The notes beneath the pieces were generated by a model. That model was not told the DNA's origin. It was given only the letters and a program-made list of their open reading frames with translations, and ran no database searches. Source: an uncultured Clostridia bacterium (GTDB lineage: Bacteria > Bacillota > Clostridia > Peptostreptococcales > Anaerovoracaceae). From it: a DNA stretch of 64,000 bases. Numbering within the stretch: position 1 is the stretch's first letter; every line of letters starts with the position of its first letter. Below, piece after piece: positions 24,659-33,406 of the stretch. The position numbers and the translations under genes are program-made. The stretch is from the NCBI GenBank assembly GCA_934255135.1, contig CAKQMV010000010.1, forward strand, positions 13,756-77,755. The letters are read 5' to 3'.

Positions 24659-24706
24659 AGAAAGGACGGAGATTTAACTACAATCGGTTAGATTTTCCGT
24701 TCTTTT
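24659..24706 (+). terminator. Rho-independent terminator of the sigma module
   Basis: AGAAAGGACGGAGATTTAAC pairs with GTTAGATTTTCCGTTCTTTT across a short loop (a long, slightly bulged stem) and runs into Ts. It ends the operon that finishes with the VanZ-like gene. Confidence 0.75.
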
Positions 24707-24845
24707 CAATTGAACAGAACCGTTAACGTTTACTACCGATTAAGTAATTGCCCCACATAGTTTTTGGATAGCCAGCCTGTGACCCCATGAAAAACATATT
24801 AACTGGTTCAATGCTGAGTCGTATATAACGGATTCGGAGGGGCTT

Positions 24846-24920
24846 ATGCTAGCAATTTATTTACAGTTAATAGATACACCTGATGCGAAATCGGATTTTG
24901 AGAGTTTTGTAACCGCCTAA
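24846..24920 (+). pseudogene. 5' fragment of a sigma factor (third copy)
   Basis: The first 21 codons (MLAIYLQLIDTPDAKSDFES plus Phe) are identical in DNA to the start of the intact sigma gene at 18566, as is much of the upstream region with GTATATA and GGAGG. Homology stops at 24908, after which VTA and a stop follow. The break is 75 bases before the candidate attR, so the third module was cut off at the island's right edge. Confidence 0.9.
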
Positions 24921-24982
24921 TGACAGGGTGGATTGTAAGTAAGTCGTGAGACCCTCATAATCGATAGTGGAAATGTGATCAC

Positions 24983-24998
24983 TTTCTCAAAGAGATAA
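24983..24998 (+). other. Candidate attR of the island
   Basis: TTCTCAAAGAGATAAT is an exact 16-base copy of the rpsI 3' end (7924-7939). Right of it comes a strong terminator and housekeeping-type sequence. This is probably the original downstream flank of rpsI, displaced by 17 kb of inserted DNA. Confidence 0.6.
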
Positions 24999-25035
24999 TT
25001 ACTCGAAGAGGATTATACACTTCAAAAACTATCAG

Positions 25036-25071
25036 AAACCCCGAGAAATCAATGTTCTTCGGGGTTTTTTC
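25036..25071 (+). terminator. Rho-independent terminator, probably the ancestral rpsI terminator
   Basis: AAACCCCGA pairs with TTCGGGGTTT around a ~15-base loop, followed by six Ts. Placed 38 bases right of the candidate attR, it would have ended rplM-rpsI before the island arrived. Confidence 0.8.
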
Positions 25072-25180
25072 GTGTCTTAAAACATTAGAAGAAATTGAGA
25101 AAATAGCCTATTTGATGTATATTTGATGCTTATTGAATTTCAATAAAAGTGAATAATTGAAGGTGATTTGTCCTCTCCTC

Positions 25181-25209
25181 TTGCAAATTACTAAAAAGCA
25201 TGGTATAAC
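25181..25209 (+). promoter_or_regulatory. Promoter of the metal ATPase operon
   Basis: TTGCAA (25181-25186), 17 bases, TATAAC (25204-25209). A leader of ~100 bases with two matching dyads follows before the first gene. Confidence 0.65.
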
Positions 25210-25226
25210 GTGAGCATAAAATAAAA

Positions 25227-25300
25227 GGTTAGTTATAAATAACCCAAGAAGCCGCAGCAGTGCGGTTTTTATAAGAATTGCGGGTTAGCTAAATCTAACC
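25227..25300 (+). promoter_or_regulatory. Two similar 18-bp dyads in the ATPase leader
   Basis: GGTTAGTTATAAATAACC (25227-25244) and GGTTAGCTAAATCTAACC (25283-25300) are near-palindromes with the same GGTTA and TAACC arms, 56 bp apart. Between them is a GCCGCAGCAGTGCGG hairpin. They could be paired operators for a metal-responsive repressor just downstream of the promoter, or RNA elements. The second ends next to the AAAGGAGG ribosome binding site. Confidence 0.5.
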
Positions 25301-25316
25301 AAAGGAGGTAAAGAAT

Positions 25317-25598
25317 ATGGATATTAAGAAAATCGGTTTATTTGCTGCTGGCACACTATTTGGTACGGCTGGAATCAAGGTTCTGGGCAGCAAAGATGCG
25401 AAGAAGGCTTATGCTCAGACTACAGCAGCTGTTCTGCGTGCAAAGGACAGTGTTATGACAACGGTCACTGGAGTGAGGGAGAGTGCTGATGACATCTACG
25501 AGGAAGCAAAGGTTATTAATAATCAGCGATCAGAAGCAGAGGCATTCTGCACAGTGGAGGATACTTCAGAAGACGCTGAGGAAAGCAAGGCAGAGTAA
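25317..25598 (+). CDS. DUF6110-like small protein linked to metal P-type ATPase
   Basis: 93 residues: IGLFAAGTLFGTAGIKVLGS, one short hydrophobic helix with glycine spacing, then SKDAKKAYAQTTAAVLRAKD and VMTTVTGVRESADDIYEEAK, an amphipathic helical tail, and an acidic end. This matches my memory of DUF6110 proteins, which sit just upstream of metal P-type ATPases in Clostridia. It lies 3 bases before the ATPase, so the two are co-translated and it is probably an accessory or regulatory subunit. AAAGGAGG precedes the start. Confidence 0.65.
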   Translation: MDIKKIGLFAAGTLFGTAGIKVLGSKDAKKAYAQTTAAVLRAKDSVMTTVTGVRESADDIYEEAKVINNQRSEAEAFCTVEDTSEDAEESKAE

Positions 25599-25601
25599 AC
25601 C

Positions 25602-27707
25602 ATGAGATGTACGATTTTACATGATTTGCCAGGACGTCTTCGTGTACATCTTTGCTGTGGTAGGATGTCGCTTCAGCAAGCTGACGCACTTGAGTACTAT
25701 CTGCTGTCTTTGAATGGCGTTAAGTCAGTTAAGGTTTATGATCGTACACAGGATGCGGTTGTGGTGTATGATGCAGATCGTGAAAGTGTGATTCGTACAC
25801 TTGCTGATTTCAGTTTTAGTAAAGCCGAGGCGATGAATCTGGTGCCGGAGCATACTTGTAGAAAACTCAATCGAGAATTCGAGGATAAGCTGGCTGGTGC
25901 TATTATGCGTCGATGTATTTCAAGGATATTCCTCCCGGTCCCTGTTACTTCAGCTATAGCAGCAATTCGCTCTGTAAGGTACATCAGAGAGGGAATTTCA
26001 GCATTGTGGCAAGGCAAATTATCTGTTGCAGTTCTAGATGGTACTGCAGTTACGGTGTCGATGATAAGGGGAGATTTTTCAACTGCCGGCTCTGTTATGT
26101 TTATGCTGCGATTGGGTGAGATTCTTGAGGAATGGACGCACAAGAAGTCCGTGGTCGATCTTGCTTCTGCAATGAGTTTGAGTGTGGACAAGGTCTGGCT
26201 GAAATCTGATGACACAGAGGTACTTACAGATATATCTGCAATTAATCAGGGCGATAATATTGTTATTCGTACTGGCGGCATAATTCCATTGGACGGTCAG
26301 GTGATAGAAGGAGAGGCTATGGTAAACCAGTCATCTCTTACCGGTGAATCTATGCCAGTAGTTAAGCGCTTCGGAAGTCCGGTTTATGCAGGAACTGTAG
26401 TCGAAGAGGGTGAATGCACAATTCTGGTAGAGAAGGTTTCTGGCAGTGGACGATATGATCGAGTTGTACGTATGATTGAAGAATCAGAAAAACTGAAATC
26501 GACAGCTGAGGATAAAGCGGCACGTATGGCAGATAAGCTTGTTCCGTACACTCTTGGCGGAACTGCAGTTACATATCTTGTAACTCGAAACATTACAAAG
26601 ACGCTGGCTGTGCTGATGGTGGATTTTTCGTGCGCGCTGAAGCTGGCTATTCCTATAGCGGTACTGTCAGCTATGAGAGAAAGCAATGTACACAATATTT
26701 CTGTCAAGGGAGGACGATTCCTTGAAGCAGTAGCAAACGCAGACACTATTGTATTCGACAAGACAGGAACTCTAACAAATGCGACACCTACAGTTGCAAG
26801 GGTTGTGCCATTCGGAAGTCATGATGAAACAGAAATGCTTCGTCTTGCTGCTTGCCTGGAGGAACACTATCCGCACTCGATGGCTAATGCTGTGGTAGAG
26901 GAAGCAAAGAAGCGTGGGTTGAAGCATGATGAATACCATTCCGAGGTGCAGTATGTTGTGGCTCATGGCATTTCAAGCATGGTAGAAAACAAGAAGGTCA
27001 TCATAGGCAGTGCACATTTCGCCTTTGAAGACGAGAAATGCTGTATTCCGGAAGGAGAGCAGGTAAAGTATGATGAATTGCCTGCTATATATTCACATCT
27101 ATATCTATGCATCGATGGGGAACTAGCCGCAGTCATATGTATTCACGATCCACTTCGTCAGGAAGCGCGTGACGCAGTTAAGGCGTTACATGAATGTGGC
27201 ATCACTAATGTTGTTATGATGACTGGTGATAACCGACGCACCGCAGAAGCTGTTGCCAGGGAGGTTGGTGTGGATGCAGTATATGCAGAAGTTCTACCAG
27301 AGGACAAAGCGGCCTTTATTCGTGATGAAAAGGCAAAAGGTCATACGGTCATCATGGTGGGTGATGGGGTCAACGATTCACCTGCTCTATCAGAGGCGGA
27401 CGCAGGTATCGCCATTTCAACTGGAGCTGCGATTGCACGCGAGATTTCGGATATCACAATTGCTTCGGAAAATCTCTTGGAGCTGGTAACTTTACGCAAA
27501 CTAAGTAAAGCATTAATGAACCGCATTAACGGCAGTTATCGTTTTATCGTGGGATTCAACCTGTCACTTATTGCACTTGGGGTAGCTGGAGTATTGCCAC
27601 CAACCACGTCGGCGATGATGCATAATGGTTCTACGCTTGGAATAAGTCTTAAAAATATGACTAATCTATTGCCAGAGAACGAAATATTGCCACAATTAAG
27701 TGAATAA
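25602..27707 (+). CDS. P1B-type heavy-metal-translocating P-type ATPase
   Basis: 701 residues. An N-terminal HMA-like fold (LPGRLRVHLCCGRM to ~70) lacks the CxxC site. Then come membrane helices, the actuator motif TGESMP (~249), the ion-path motif SCALKLAIP (Cys344) in place of the common CPC, the phosphorylation site DKTGTLT (Asp386), and MTGDN and GDGVNDSPAL in the nucleotide/P domain; the SEHPL-like motif reads EEHYPHSMA. The altered CPC motif places it in a subgroup whose metal (Mn, Fe or Zn) cannot be read from sequence. It likely exports a transition metal across the cell membrane. It is coupled to the DUF6110-like gene and sits outside the island. Confidence 0.88.
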   Translation: MRCTILHDLPGRLRVHLCCGRMSLQQADALEYYLLSLNGVKSVKVYDRTQDAVVVYDADRESVIRTLADFSFSKAEAMNLVPEHTCRKLNREFEDKLAGAIMRRCISRIFLPVPVTSAIAAIRSVRYIREGISALWQGKLSVAVLDGTAVTVSMIRGDFSTAGSVMFMLRLGEILEEWTHKKSVVDLASAMSLSVDKVWLKSDDTEVLTDISAINQGDNIVIRTGGIIPLDGQVIEGEAMVNQSSLTGESMPVVKRFGSPVYAGTVVEEGECTILVEKVSGSGRYDRVVRMIEESEKLKSTAEDKAARMADKLVPYTLGGTAVTYLVTRNITKTLAVLMVDFSCALKLAIPIAVLSAMRESNVHNISVKGGRFLEAVANADTIVFDKTGTLTNATPTVARVVPFGSHDETEMLRLAACLEEHYPHSMANAVVEEAKKRGLKHDEYHSEVQYVVAHGISSMVENKKVIIGSAHFAFEDEKCCIPEGEQVKYDELPAIYSHLYLCIDGELAAVICIHDPLRQEARDAVKALHECGITNVVMMTGDNRRTAEAVAREVGVDAVYAEVLPEDKAAFIRDEKAKGHTVIMVGDGVNDSPALSEADAGIAISTGAAIAREISDITIASENLLELVTLRKLSKALMNRINGSYRFIVGFNLSLIALGVAGVLPPTTSAMMHNGSTLGISLKNMTNLLPENEILPQLSE

Positions 27708-27755
27708 TCGCTTGATTATCTAACGAATTTCATTTATAATTAAATTCGTTAGTGT

Positions 27756-27830
27756 GCTGGTGTGGCTCAACGGTAGAGCAGCTGATTTGTAATCAGCAGG
27801 TTGGGGGTTCGATTCCCTCCACCAGCTCCA
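27756..27830 (+). tRNA. tRNA-Thr (anticodon TGT)
   Basis: 75 bases with the CCA encoded. Acceptor stem GCTGGTG/CACCAGC, D-loop with GGCTCAACGGTAGAGC, anticodon stem GCTGA/TCAGC around TTTGTAA (anticodon TGT at 27788-27790), and the T-arm GGGGGTTCGATTCCCTCC. It reads ACA codons. Confidence 0.96.
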
Positions 27831-27838
27831 AGTACGAA

Positions 27839-27869
27839 TCTCTACACGATTGTGTGTAGAGGTTTTTTT
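27839..27869 (+). terminator. Rho-independent terminator after tRNA-Thr
   Basis: CTCTACAC (27840-27847) pairs with GTGTAGAG (27854-27861), then a run of seven Ts. Confidence 0.85.
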
Positions 27870-27980
27870 ATATCTAAAGAAATTAGGAATAGTAATGAGC
27901 AAGATTGATGATTAATTAATAAAGCAAATCAAAAGGGCATCAGCATGTGATATTGCTGGTGCCCTGTTACGTGTGCTGAT

Positions 27981-29753
27981 TTATTCTGTTACATCCTCAG
28001 AAGCTTCTTCAAAAGCTTCCTCTGGCAGTGACTCATTGAAAACAACTCTGAACTCTGTTCCAACACCAGGCTCTGAGTCGACATACAACTTGGCGTCGTG
28101 AGTCTCAGCTACCTGTGCTACAATTGCAAGACCCAGGCCGGTACCCTTGCCGGACTCCTTGGTTGTAAAGAATGGATCGAAAATCTTAGATACAGTATCT
28201 GAATCCATTCCCGGACCATTGTCCTTAAACTTCAGCTCTACGTTGCCATCGTGACAGCTTGTGGAAACAATAAGAGTTCCTCCACCGTTGTCTGCCATTG
28301 CATCATAGGCGTTCAGCGTGATATTGAGTATCAGCTGAGAAATCTGCGTTGTATCTCCCTTGATATAATGACCTGCGCAATTCAGCCTTGTCTTGACATC
28401 TACAGTCTTAGGCTTGGCAGGAAGTGATACCTTGATTGAATTCTTGACCATCGAATCCAGATCCAGCTCTGTGAGCAGTTCAACGTTACAGTTCTTAGAC
28501 AGATCTGCAAGTCTTGAAACCAGATCCTTGGCCTTAACTGAAGCATTATATACCTCGGTCAGGTTCTCAAGGACAAAAGTCTGATCCTTAGGAAGCATCT
28601 CCATGCTCATCATGCTGTACCCCATTATAGGGGTAAGCAGGTTATTGAAGTCATGTGCGATTCCGGCTGTCATCGTACCGATAGTCTCAAGTCTCTGGTG
28701 ATGTGCCAGCGCTTGTACCTTCTGATTGATTTCTTCCATAGCTTCGTTGCGCTTACGCAGGTGTTCGAGCTCATCATGCGTACGCTTCTTATATACGATT
28801 AATGTTATGAGTATGAGACATACACCAAGAACAACGATCGCACCGTGAATAAGTATCATATCTGCAGCTTTTCTCGATGGCTTGATGGTTGAGTCATAGT
28901 TTGATGCTTCTGCGATGGCAAAAACTTCGTTCGCATTCTCCGGTGCTATGCTGACTACGATTCTGGCAACATATGAGTAGTCAGGGTCATGGTGTGTCAT
29001 ATCGATAGATCTGGCGGAATTCTTGCCATTCTCCTGAGCTTTCTTTACAAAAGCAATACATTTATCGATGTCCTTTGTAAAATGGCTGTCTGCCGCGCGT
29101 GATACAATACGCTCTCCGTACTTTATTACAACAATGCTGCTGGACCAGTCCATAAGAATCTTCATATCGTCAGGACTGTGCTCCTTGCCGACCGTATCAT
29201 TAATCAGATTCTCAAGGCCTACGAGGAAGTATATTGTCTCACCGCCGCCAAGCCTCTTCTCATATGCTAGAAAGCATCGACCTTCGCTATTCTCACAGGC
29301 ACGGTATGACTGGCTATTAGCCTTGCTTAAAAATTTAAGGCTGGTTTCATCTGAAGCTGATTTAACTATCTTGCCGTCGTTATATATAACAAACCCTGAA
29401 TATGTTGAAAGAAGGCTTAGATCACTAGTATCAATATATTTACGGAAGCTACTCCAATTACCGGATTCTAGTGCTTCGTCGTTAAGCCTCTTGAACTTTC
29501 GTTCATTGAGTATGGACAGCACTTCTCTGCTGTAGTTGAGTAGCGATGACTGAATATTGGCATCTTCTGAAAGTATCAGCTGTTGGAACTGGTTGTCCTT
29601 GTCAGTGAGTATTGCCTTCTCAAATGTCCTGAAGGATTTCCATACAACCATAGAGCCGAGTACTATAAAAATCAGAGCAATTGATATGGCTGGAGCCATT
29701 ATCATAATCCTCTTGCGCTCATCATCCTGGGTATTCCTAATGCTTTCATTCAT
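27981..29753 (-). CDS. Sensor histidine kinase
   Basis: 590 residues. Two membrane helices (~20-42 and ~300-322) flank an external sensor region of about 260 residues. The cytoplasmic part has a coiled linker, a DHp domain with [16 protein letters not shown] (His367), and a HATPase domain: N box [14 protein letters not shown]1 DNGPGM, F box FFTT, G2 GTGLGLAI. The AHDFNN form of the H box is typical of NtrB-like or hybrid kinases. The tail is Glu-rich. GGAGGTG precedes the ATG. It stands back to back with an OmpR-type regulator, its likely partner. The signal is unknown; the response regulator's targets are not obvious. Confidence 0.9.
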   Translation of the reverse strand: MNESIRNTQDDERKRIMIMAPAISIALIFIVLGSMVVWKSFRTFEKAILTDKDNQFQQLILSEDANIQSSLLNYSREVLSILNERKFKRLNDEALESGNWSSFRKYIDTSDLSLLSTYSGFVIYNDGKIVKSASDETSLKFLSKANSQSYRACENSEGRCFLAYEKRLGGGETIYFLVGLENLINDTVGKEHSPDDMKILMDWSSSIVVIKYGERIVSRAADSHFTKDIDKCIAFVKKAQENGKNSARSIDMTHHDPDYSYVARIVVSIAPENANEVFAIAEASNYDSTIKPSRKAADMILIHGAIVVLGVCLILITLIVYKKRTHDELEHLRKRNEAMEEINQKVQALAHHQRLETIGTMTAGIAHDFNNLLTPIMGYSMMSMEMLPKDQTFVLENLTEVYNASVKAKDLVSRLADLSKNCNVELLTELDLDSMVKNSIKVSLPAKPKTVDVKTRLNCAGHYIKGDTTQISQLILNITLNAYDAMADNGGGTLIVSTSCHDGNVELKFKDNGPGMDSDTVSKIFDPFFTTKESGKGTGLGLAIVAQVAETHDAKLYVDSEPGVGTEFRVVFNESLPEEAFEEASEDVTE

Positions 29754-29877
29754 AGATATAATTCACCTCCACGATTGTATTAATTGTAGCATGGGTGAAT
29801 ATGCTTATGCTTAATAAATATTAAATGACTTGGGTGACAAATCGTGAGATTATTATAATTATAATGAGGTGATTAAT

Positions 29878-30564
29878 ATGCAGAATATAGTACTGGTTGT
29901 TGATGACGACAGAGCAATACTTAATATGTTATACAAGGCGCTTCATCAGAATGGGATTGAAGCCGATCTTTCTACGAGCGGTGAGTCTGCACTCGAGATG
30001 GTAGCCAAGAAGGAGTATGATTTGATACTCCTTGATATTAATATGCGCGGCATTAATGGGTTTGAAGTAATACAGAGACTTCGTGCTAACAGATGTGAGA
30101 CTCCGATTATGGTTGTAAGCGGTCGTAAGGAGGATAAGAATGCCCTCTATGGACTGGCAATCGGTGCGGATGACTATATCACTAAGCCTTTCAATCCAGT
30201 AACACTGGTAGCCAAGGTTAAGGCGCTTATCAGAAGAAGTCAGACTGCTGCATCTAGGGCAACAGGCAACGAGATTGTTGCCGGTCCTTTCACTTACAAC
30301 ACATCCACTCTGAGACTGTATAAGAACGGAACAGAGATTCCGCTTTCTGCCAAGGAGAATGCAATGATTAAGCTGTTTATAGATAACGTTGATCACATTT
30401 TCTCTAAGGATATGATATACAGCATTATCTGGGGTGAAACTATTATAGATGAGAGTGCGATTATGGTTTATGTTAACCGTATAAGACAGAAGATAGAAGA
30501 TGACCCATCGAACCCTAAGTATCTTCAGACTGTAAGAGGTCTAGGTTATAGATTCACAGTTTAG
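29878..30564 (+). CDS. OmpR/PhoB-family response regulator
   Basis: 228 residues. Receiver domain with VVDDDR, phosphoacceptor in LILLDINMRG (Asp53), the Ser in VVSGRKED and Lys in YITKPFNP; then an OmpR-type winged helix (ENAMIKLFIDN, YVNRIRQKIEDDP, LQTVRGLGYRFTV). ATG 29878 is preferred because TGAGGTG lies 6 bases upstream; a GTG at 29869 overlaps it. TATAAT (29854-29859) is upstream. It diverges from the histidine kinase gene 124 bases away, so the pair likely forms a two-component system with shared control of the spacer. Confidence 0.92.
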   Translation: MQNIVLVVDDDRAILNMLYKALHQNGIEADLSTSGESALEMVAKKEYDLILLDINMRGINGFEVIQRLRANRCETPIMVVSGRKEDKNALYGLAIGADDYITKPFNPVTLVAKVKALIRRSQTAASRATGNEIVAGPFTYNTSTLRLYKNGTEIPLSAKENAMIKLFIDNVDHIFSKDMIYSIIWGETIIDESAIMVYVNRIRQKIEDDPSNPKYLQTVRGLGYRFTV

Positions 30565-30581
30565 AGTAATACAGAGCAAAT

Positions 30582-30622
30582 AAAAACAGGCATTCCGATT
30601 ATATAACCAAATGCCTGTTTTA
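30582..30622. terminator. Bidirectional terminator between convergent genes
   Basis: AAAACAGGCATT pairs with AATGCCTGTTTTA; the flanking A and T runs let it work on both strands, serving the response regulator and the SH3-like gene. Confidence 0.85.
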
Positions 30623-30997
30623 TTATGCCCTTGTGAAAGTATCGGGAGTGAACTTGATCCAACCGCTTGGAATCTTAATCCACTTATTTCGCTTATCAAG
30701 ACAGGTTACAACTGTACCTTTCTTGAGCTTTGCCTTGGTGATACCGCTCACGGCATGCTTCTTGGTGCTTGGGTTGAGGCTTGCTCTGTTAACAATGCCG
30801 TAATCTTTATCCGGCCCTTTATAGATAAAGGAAGCCTCATCTAATTCGTAACTCCGACCTTCCTTAATCTGTGAATAAGTAATATTGGAATTCTCCTTAG
30901 CGTATGAAGGTACGGTTGCAACACCAAAGCACACAGTGACAACTAAAGTTGCACAAAGAATCATGATTGCAAATCTGCTTCTTAAACTTCTTGTCAT
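30623..30997 (-). CDS. Secreted SH3-like domain protein
   Basis: 124 residues. A signal peptide (~1-33, ending TVPSYAKEN) is followed by one bacterial SH3-type domain (ASFIYKGPDKDYGIVNRASL, KAKLKKGTVVTCLDKRNKWI, KIPSGWIKFTPDTF), of the kind that binds cell-wall peptides. I chose the ATG at 30997 because GGAGGTAACG sits directly upstream; longer frames have no signal. It is monocistronic between two terminators. Confidence 0.7.
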   Translation of the reverse strand: MTRSLRSRFAIMILCATLVVTVCFGVATVPSYAKENSNITYSQIKEGRSYELDEASFIYKGPDKDYGIVNRASLNPSTKKHAVSGITKAKLKKGTVVTCLDKRNKWIKIPSGWIKFTPDTFTRA

Positions 30998-31149
30998 CGT
31001 TACCTCCATGCATTCTAGATTAGCACCAGACACGTAGAATGGCGCTACTAATAATATATAACTAGAATCTTAACACATCATAAATAGAATCTTAAATTTT
31101 GTTAATAATAGCAATTCTTTATAGAAATACTCCGAAAAATACAGAGAAT

Positions 31150-31197
31150 AAGGCCAAAACAAAAGCGAAGGCGTTCATCATCGTAAGCCTCCGCTTT
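31150..31197 (-). terminator. Rho-independent terminator of xpt
   Basis: Read on the minus strand, AAAGCGGAGGC (31197-31187) pairs with GCCTTCGCTTT (31172-31162), followed by TTGTTTTGG. One mismatch lies in the stem. Confidence 0.7.
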
Positions 31198-31233
31198 GTA
31201 GAATCATTTATGTTATTCGGGAATGATTGTGTT

Positions 31234-31809
31234 TTATCTGAAGTTAATAGTACCTGTCTCTGCGTCCATCGAATCAACGATTGCAAGTGATTCAAGCTGG
31301 TATCCAAGGTTTCTGATAATCTGTCCACCTGACTGGAAACCCTTCTCAATAGCTATACCAATTCCCTCTACAGTTCCACCTGCCTGTGAAACGATTGAAA
31401 TAAGCCCCTGGAGAGCACAGCCGTTAGCTAGGAAGTCATCAATGATAAGAACGTGATCGTCCTCACTTAGGAACTTCTTAGAAACGATTACCTGGTTCTT
31501 AGTCTTGTGAGTGAATGACTCAACCTCTGCAATGTACATATCTCCGTCGATATTGATACTCTTAGACTTCTTCGCGAAAACTACAGGAACATCAAAATGT
31601 CTTGCAACCATGCACGCAATTCCGATTCCTGATGCTTCAATGGTAAGAATCTTGTTGATATTCTTACCCTCAAATCTCCTCTTGTACTCAGCTCCCATAC
31701 GATCAAAAAGCTCAATATCCATCTGATGGTTCAGGAAACTGTCTACCTTCAGAACATTTCCCTCTTTAACAAGCCCATCCTTAACAATTCTTTCCTCTAG
31801 AAAATTCAT
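31234..31809 (-). CDS. xpt: Xanthine phosphoribosyltransferase
   Basis: 191 residues, standard length for Xpt, which turns xanthine and PRPP into XMP in purine salvage. Seen: [39 protein letters not shown], and the PRPP loop [21 protein letters not shown] 31809 is used; an in-frame GTG at 31818 is too close to the GGGAG site. The leader is short (~130 bases to buk) and shows no purine riboswitch, unlike xpt in Bacillus. Confidence 0.93.
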   Translation of the reverse strand: MNFLEERIVKDGLVKEGNVLKVDSFLNHQMDIELFDRMGAEYKRRFEGKNINKILTIEASGIGIACMVARHFDVPVVFAKKSKSINIDGDMYIAEVESFTHKTKNQVIVSKKFLSEDDHVLIIDDFLANGCALQGLISIVSQAGGTVEGIGIAIEKGFQSGGQIIRNLGYQLESLAIVDSMDAETGTINFR

Positions 31810-31852
31810 AGAAAACACTCTCCCTCTCTCAGCATGAAAAATTAATTAAAAT

Positions 31853-31882
31853 TTAACACACTTTTGATGAATATGCTATAAT
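31853..31882 (+). promoter_or_regulatory. Promoter of buk
   Basis: TTAACA (31853-31858), 18 bases, TATAAT (31877-31882). It lies in the spacer between the diverging xpt and buk genes. Confidence 0.65.
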
Positions 31883-31945
31883 CGTACTGCATATTTCTAT
31901 GCATATGAACATAATGTATTCTAGAAATAGGAAGGGAACAGACCA

Positions 31946-33088
31946 ATGGAGAGAATTTTAGTACTGAACCTAGGTTCAACATCATCAAAGATCGCAGTAT
32001 ATGATGATGACAAGGAAGTTTTTGCATCAACAATCAGACACACAACTGATGAGATGGCACAGTTCGATGATGTACTCGATCAGTTCGAGTTCAGAAATGC
32101 GAAGGTAAGAGAGGCACTTGAGGCTAACAACATTCCTGTAGATAGCCTTACTGCTGTATGCTCAAGAGGTGGTAACATCTGTGCATGTCCACACGGAGCA
32201 ATCGGAATCGACCAGGCAATGATCGATTACCTCACAAGACCAGAGGACACTGCTAAGCACGCTTCACTTCTTGGATCAATGATCGCTTTTGACCTTCACA
32301 AGGAGTTCGGAATTCCAGCATGCATCTACGATGCAATCGGAACAGATGAGAAGCAGCCAGTTGCAAGAGTAAGTGGTGTGCCAGAGATTCCACACTTCAC
32401 AGTAGGTCATACTCTTAATACAAGAGCAATGGCAATCAAGTGTGCTGAGGAGAAACTTGGCAAGTCATTTGACGAGTGCACATTCATCGTAGCTCACCTC
32501 GGTGGTGGAAGCTCAATCAGACTATATAAGAATGGTGTTAACATCGATTCTGTAAACGATGCAGAGGGCAACTTCACTCCAGAGAGAGGTGGCGGTGTTG
32601 ACTGCAAGTCACTTGTTAAGCTTTGCTACTCAGGCAAGTATTCAGCTAAGGAGGCTATGAAGCTTTTCCATGGAAACGGTGGACTTAAGGCTCACCTCGG
32701 AACTGCTGACGCACTTGAGGTAGAGAAGATGATGAACGACGGAGATGAGTATGCTGCTATCGTATATGAGGCACTCGCTTATAACGTTGGTAAGGATATC
32801 GCTAAGCTTTCAGCTGTTGTTTCAGGAAAGGTTGACAGAATCATCCTTACTGGTGGACTTTCATACTCAAAGTTCCTCACAAACTACATTACAAACATGG
32901 TAGAGTTTATAGCACCTGTTGAGGTAATGGCTGGTGAGTACGAGATGGAGGCACTTGCAGCAGGAGCTCTAAGAGTTCTTGGAGGCAAGGAGGAGCTTCA
33001 GGATTTCTCGGAGATTAAGGATTCATCAATTGACAGAATCAGAATCGTACCTGGCGTAGATCCTTATACAGTTCCTAAGAGAGGCTAA
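31946..33088 (+). CDS. buk: Butyrate kinase
   Basis: 380 residues of the acetate/butyrate kinase (ASKHA) family: LVLNLGSTSSKIAVY at the N-terminus, HASLLGSMIAFDL, FTVGHTLNTRAMAIKCAEE, FIVAHLGGGSSIRLYKNG and ILTGGLSYSKFL. These are the butyrate, not acetate, kinase variants. It makes ATP from butyryl phosphate in butyrate fermentation or in branched-chain acid pathways. The protein is ~20 residues longer than usual at the C-terminus. The phosphotransbutyrylase partner is not adjacent. A strong terminator follows. Confidence 0.93.
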   Translation: MERILVLNLGSTSSKIAVYDDDKEVFASTIRHTTDEMAQFDDVLDQFEFRNAKVREALEANNIPVDSLTAVCSRGGNICACPHGAIGIDQAMIDYLTRPEDTAKHASLLGSMIAFDLHKEFGIPACIYDAIGTDEKQPVARVSGVPEIPHFTVGHTLNTRAMAIKCAEEKLGKSFDECTFIVAHLGGGSSIRLYKNGVNIDSVNDAEGNFTPERGGGVDCKSLVKLCYSGKYSAKEAMKLFHGNGGLKAHLGTADALEVEKMMNDGDEYAAIVYEALAYNVGKDIAKLSAVVSGKVDRIILTGGLSYSKFLTNYITNMVEFIAPVEVMAGEYEMEALAAGALRVLGGKEELQDFSEIKDSSIDRIRIVPGVDPYTVPKRG

Positions 33089-33112
33089 TTCAGGCTTAAT
33101 TTAAGCAAATTA

Positions 33113-33145
33113 AAATCGCATGCCGGCTGGCATGCGATTTTTATA
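33113..33145 (+). terminator. Rho-independent terminator of buk
   Basis: A perfect 12-bp stem AAATCGCATGCC/GGCATGCGATTT with a GGCT loop and a short T run. Confidence 0.88.
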
Positions 33146-33194
33146 AACTGCGTTTATTAAAAATCTGGAGAAATTGAAAATAAAATAAAAAATA

Positions 33195-33362
33195 TGTACT
33201 GCCCAGGTAGTGCTCAGATCCCAGGCAGTACACAAAACGGTACAGAGACGCAATACAGCGACATTTGTAATTGAAAAACAACTACGATTAGATTATATAT
33301 ATTGATTAGTTTGTAAAGAAGTGGGAAAATATAAATGCCTTTAAGTAATACTTAAAGGCATT
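33195..33362. promoter_or_regulatory. Two perfect dyads upstream of the LysR gene
   Basis: TGTACTGCC (33195-33203) and GGCAGTACA (33224-33232) form a 9-bp dyad with a 20-base middle. AATGCCTTTAAG (33334-33345) and CTTAAAGGCATT (33351-33362) form a perfect 12-bp dyad with a TAATA loop, 45 bases before the LysR start. Either could be an operator for the LysR protein or an RNA hairpin; there is no T run to make the second a good terminator. Nothing else is seen in the 318-base gap beyond the buk terminator. Confidence 0.5.
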
Positions 33363-33406
33363 ATACCAAATGTAAAAACTATGTGAAGATTGCAGGGAGG
33401 TGCCGA

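Noticed and set aside
31810..31945. Purine riboswitch upstream of xpt
   Set aside because: The spacer is short, AT-rich and lacks the riboswitch core sequences.
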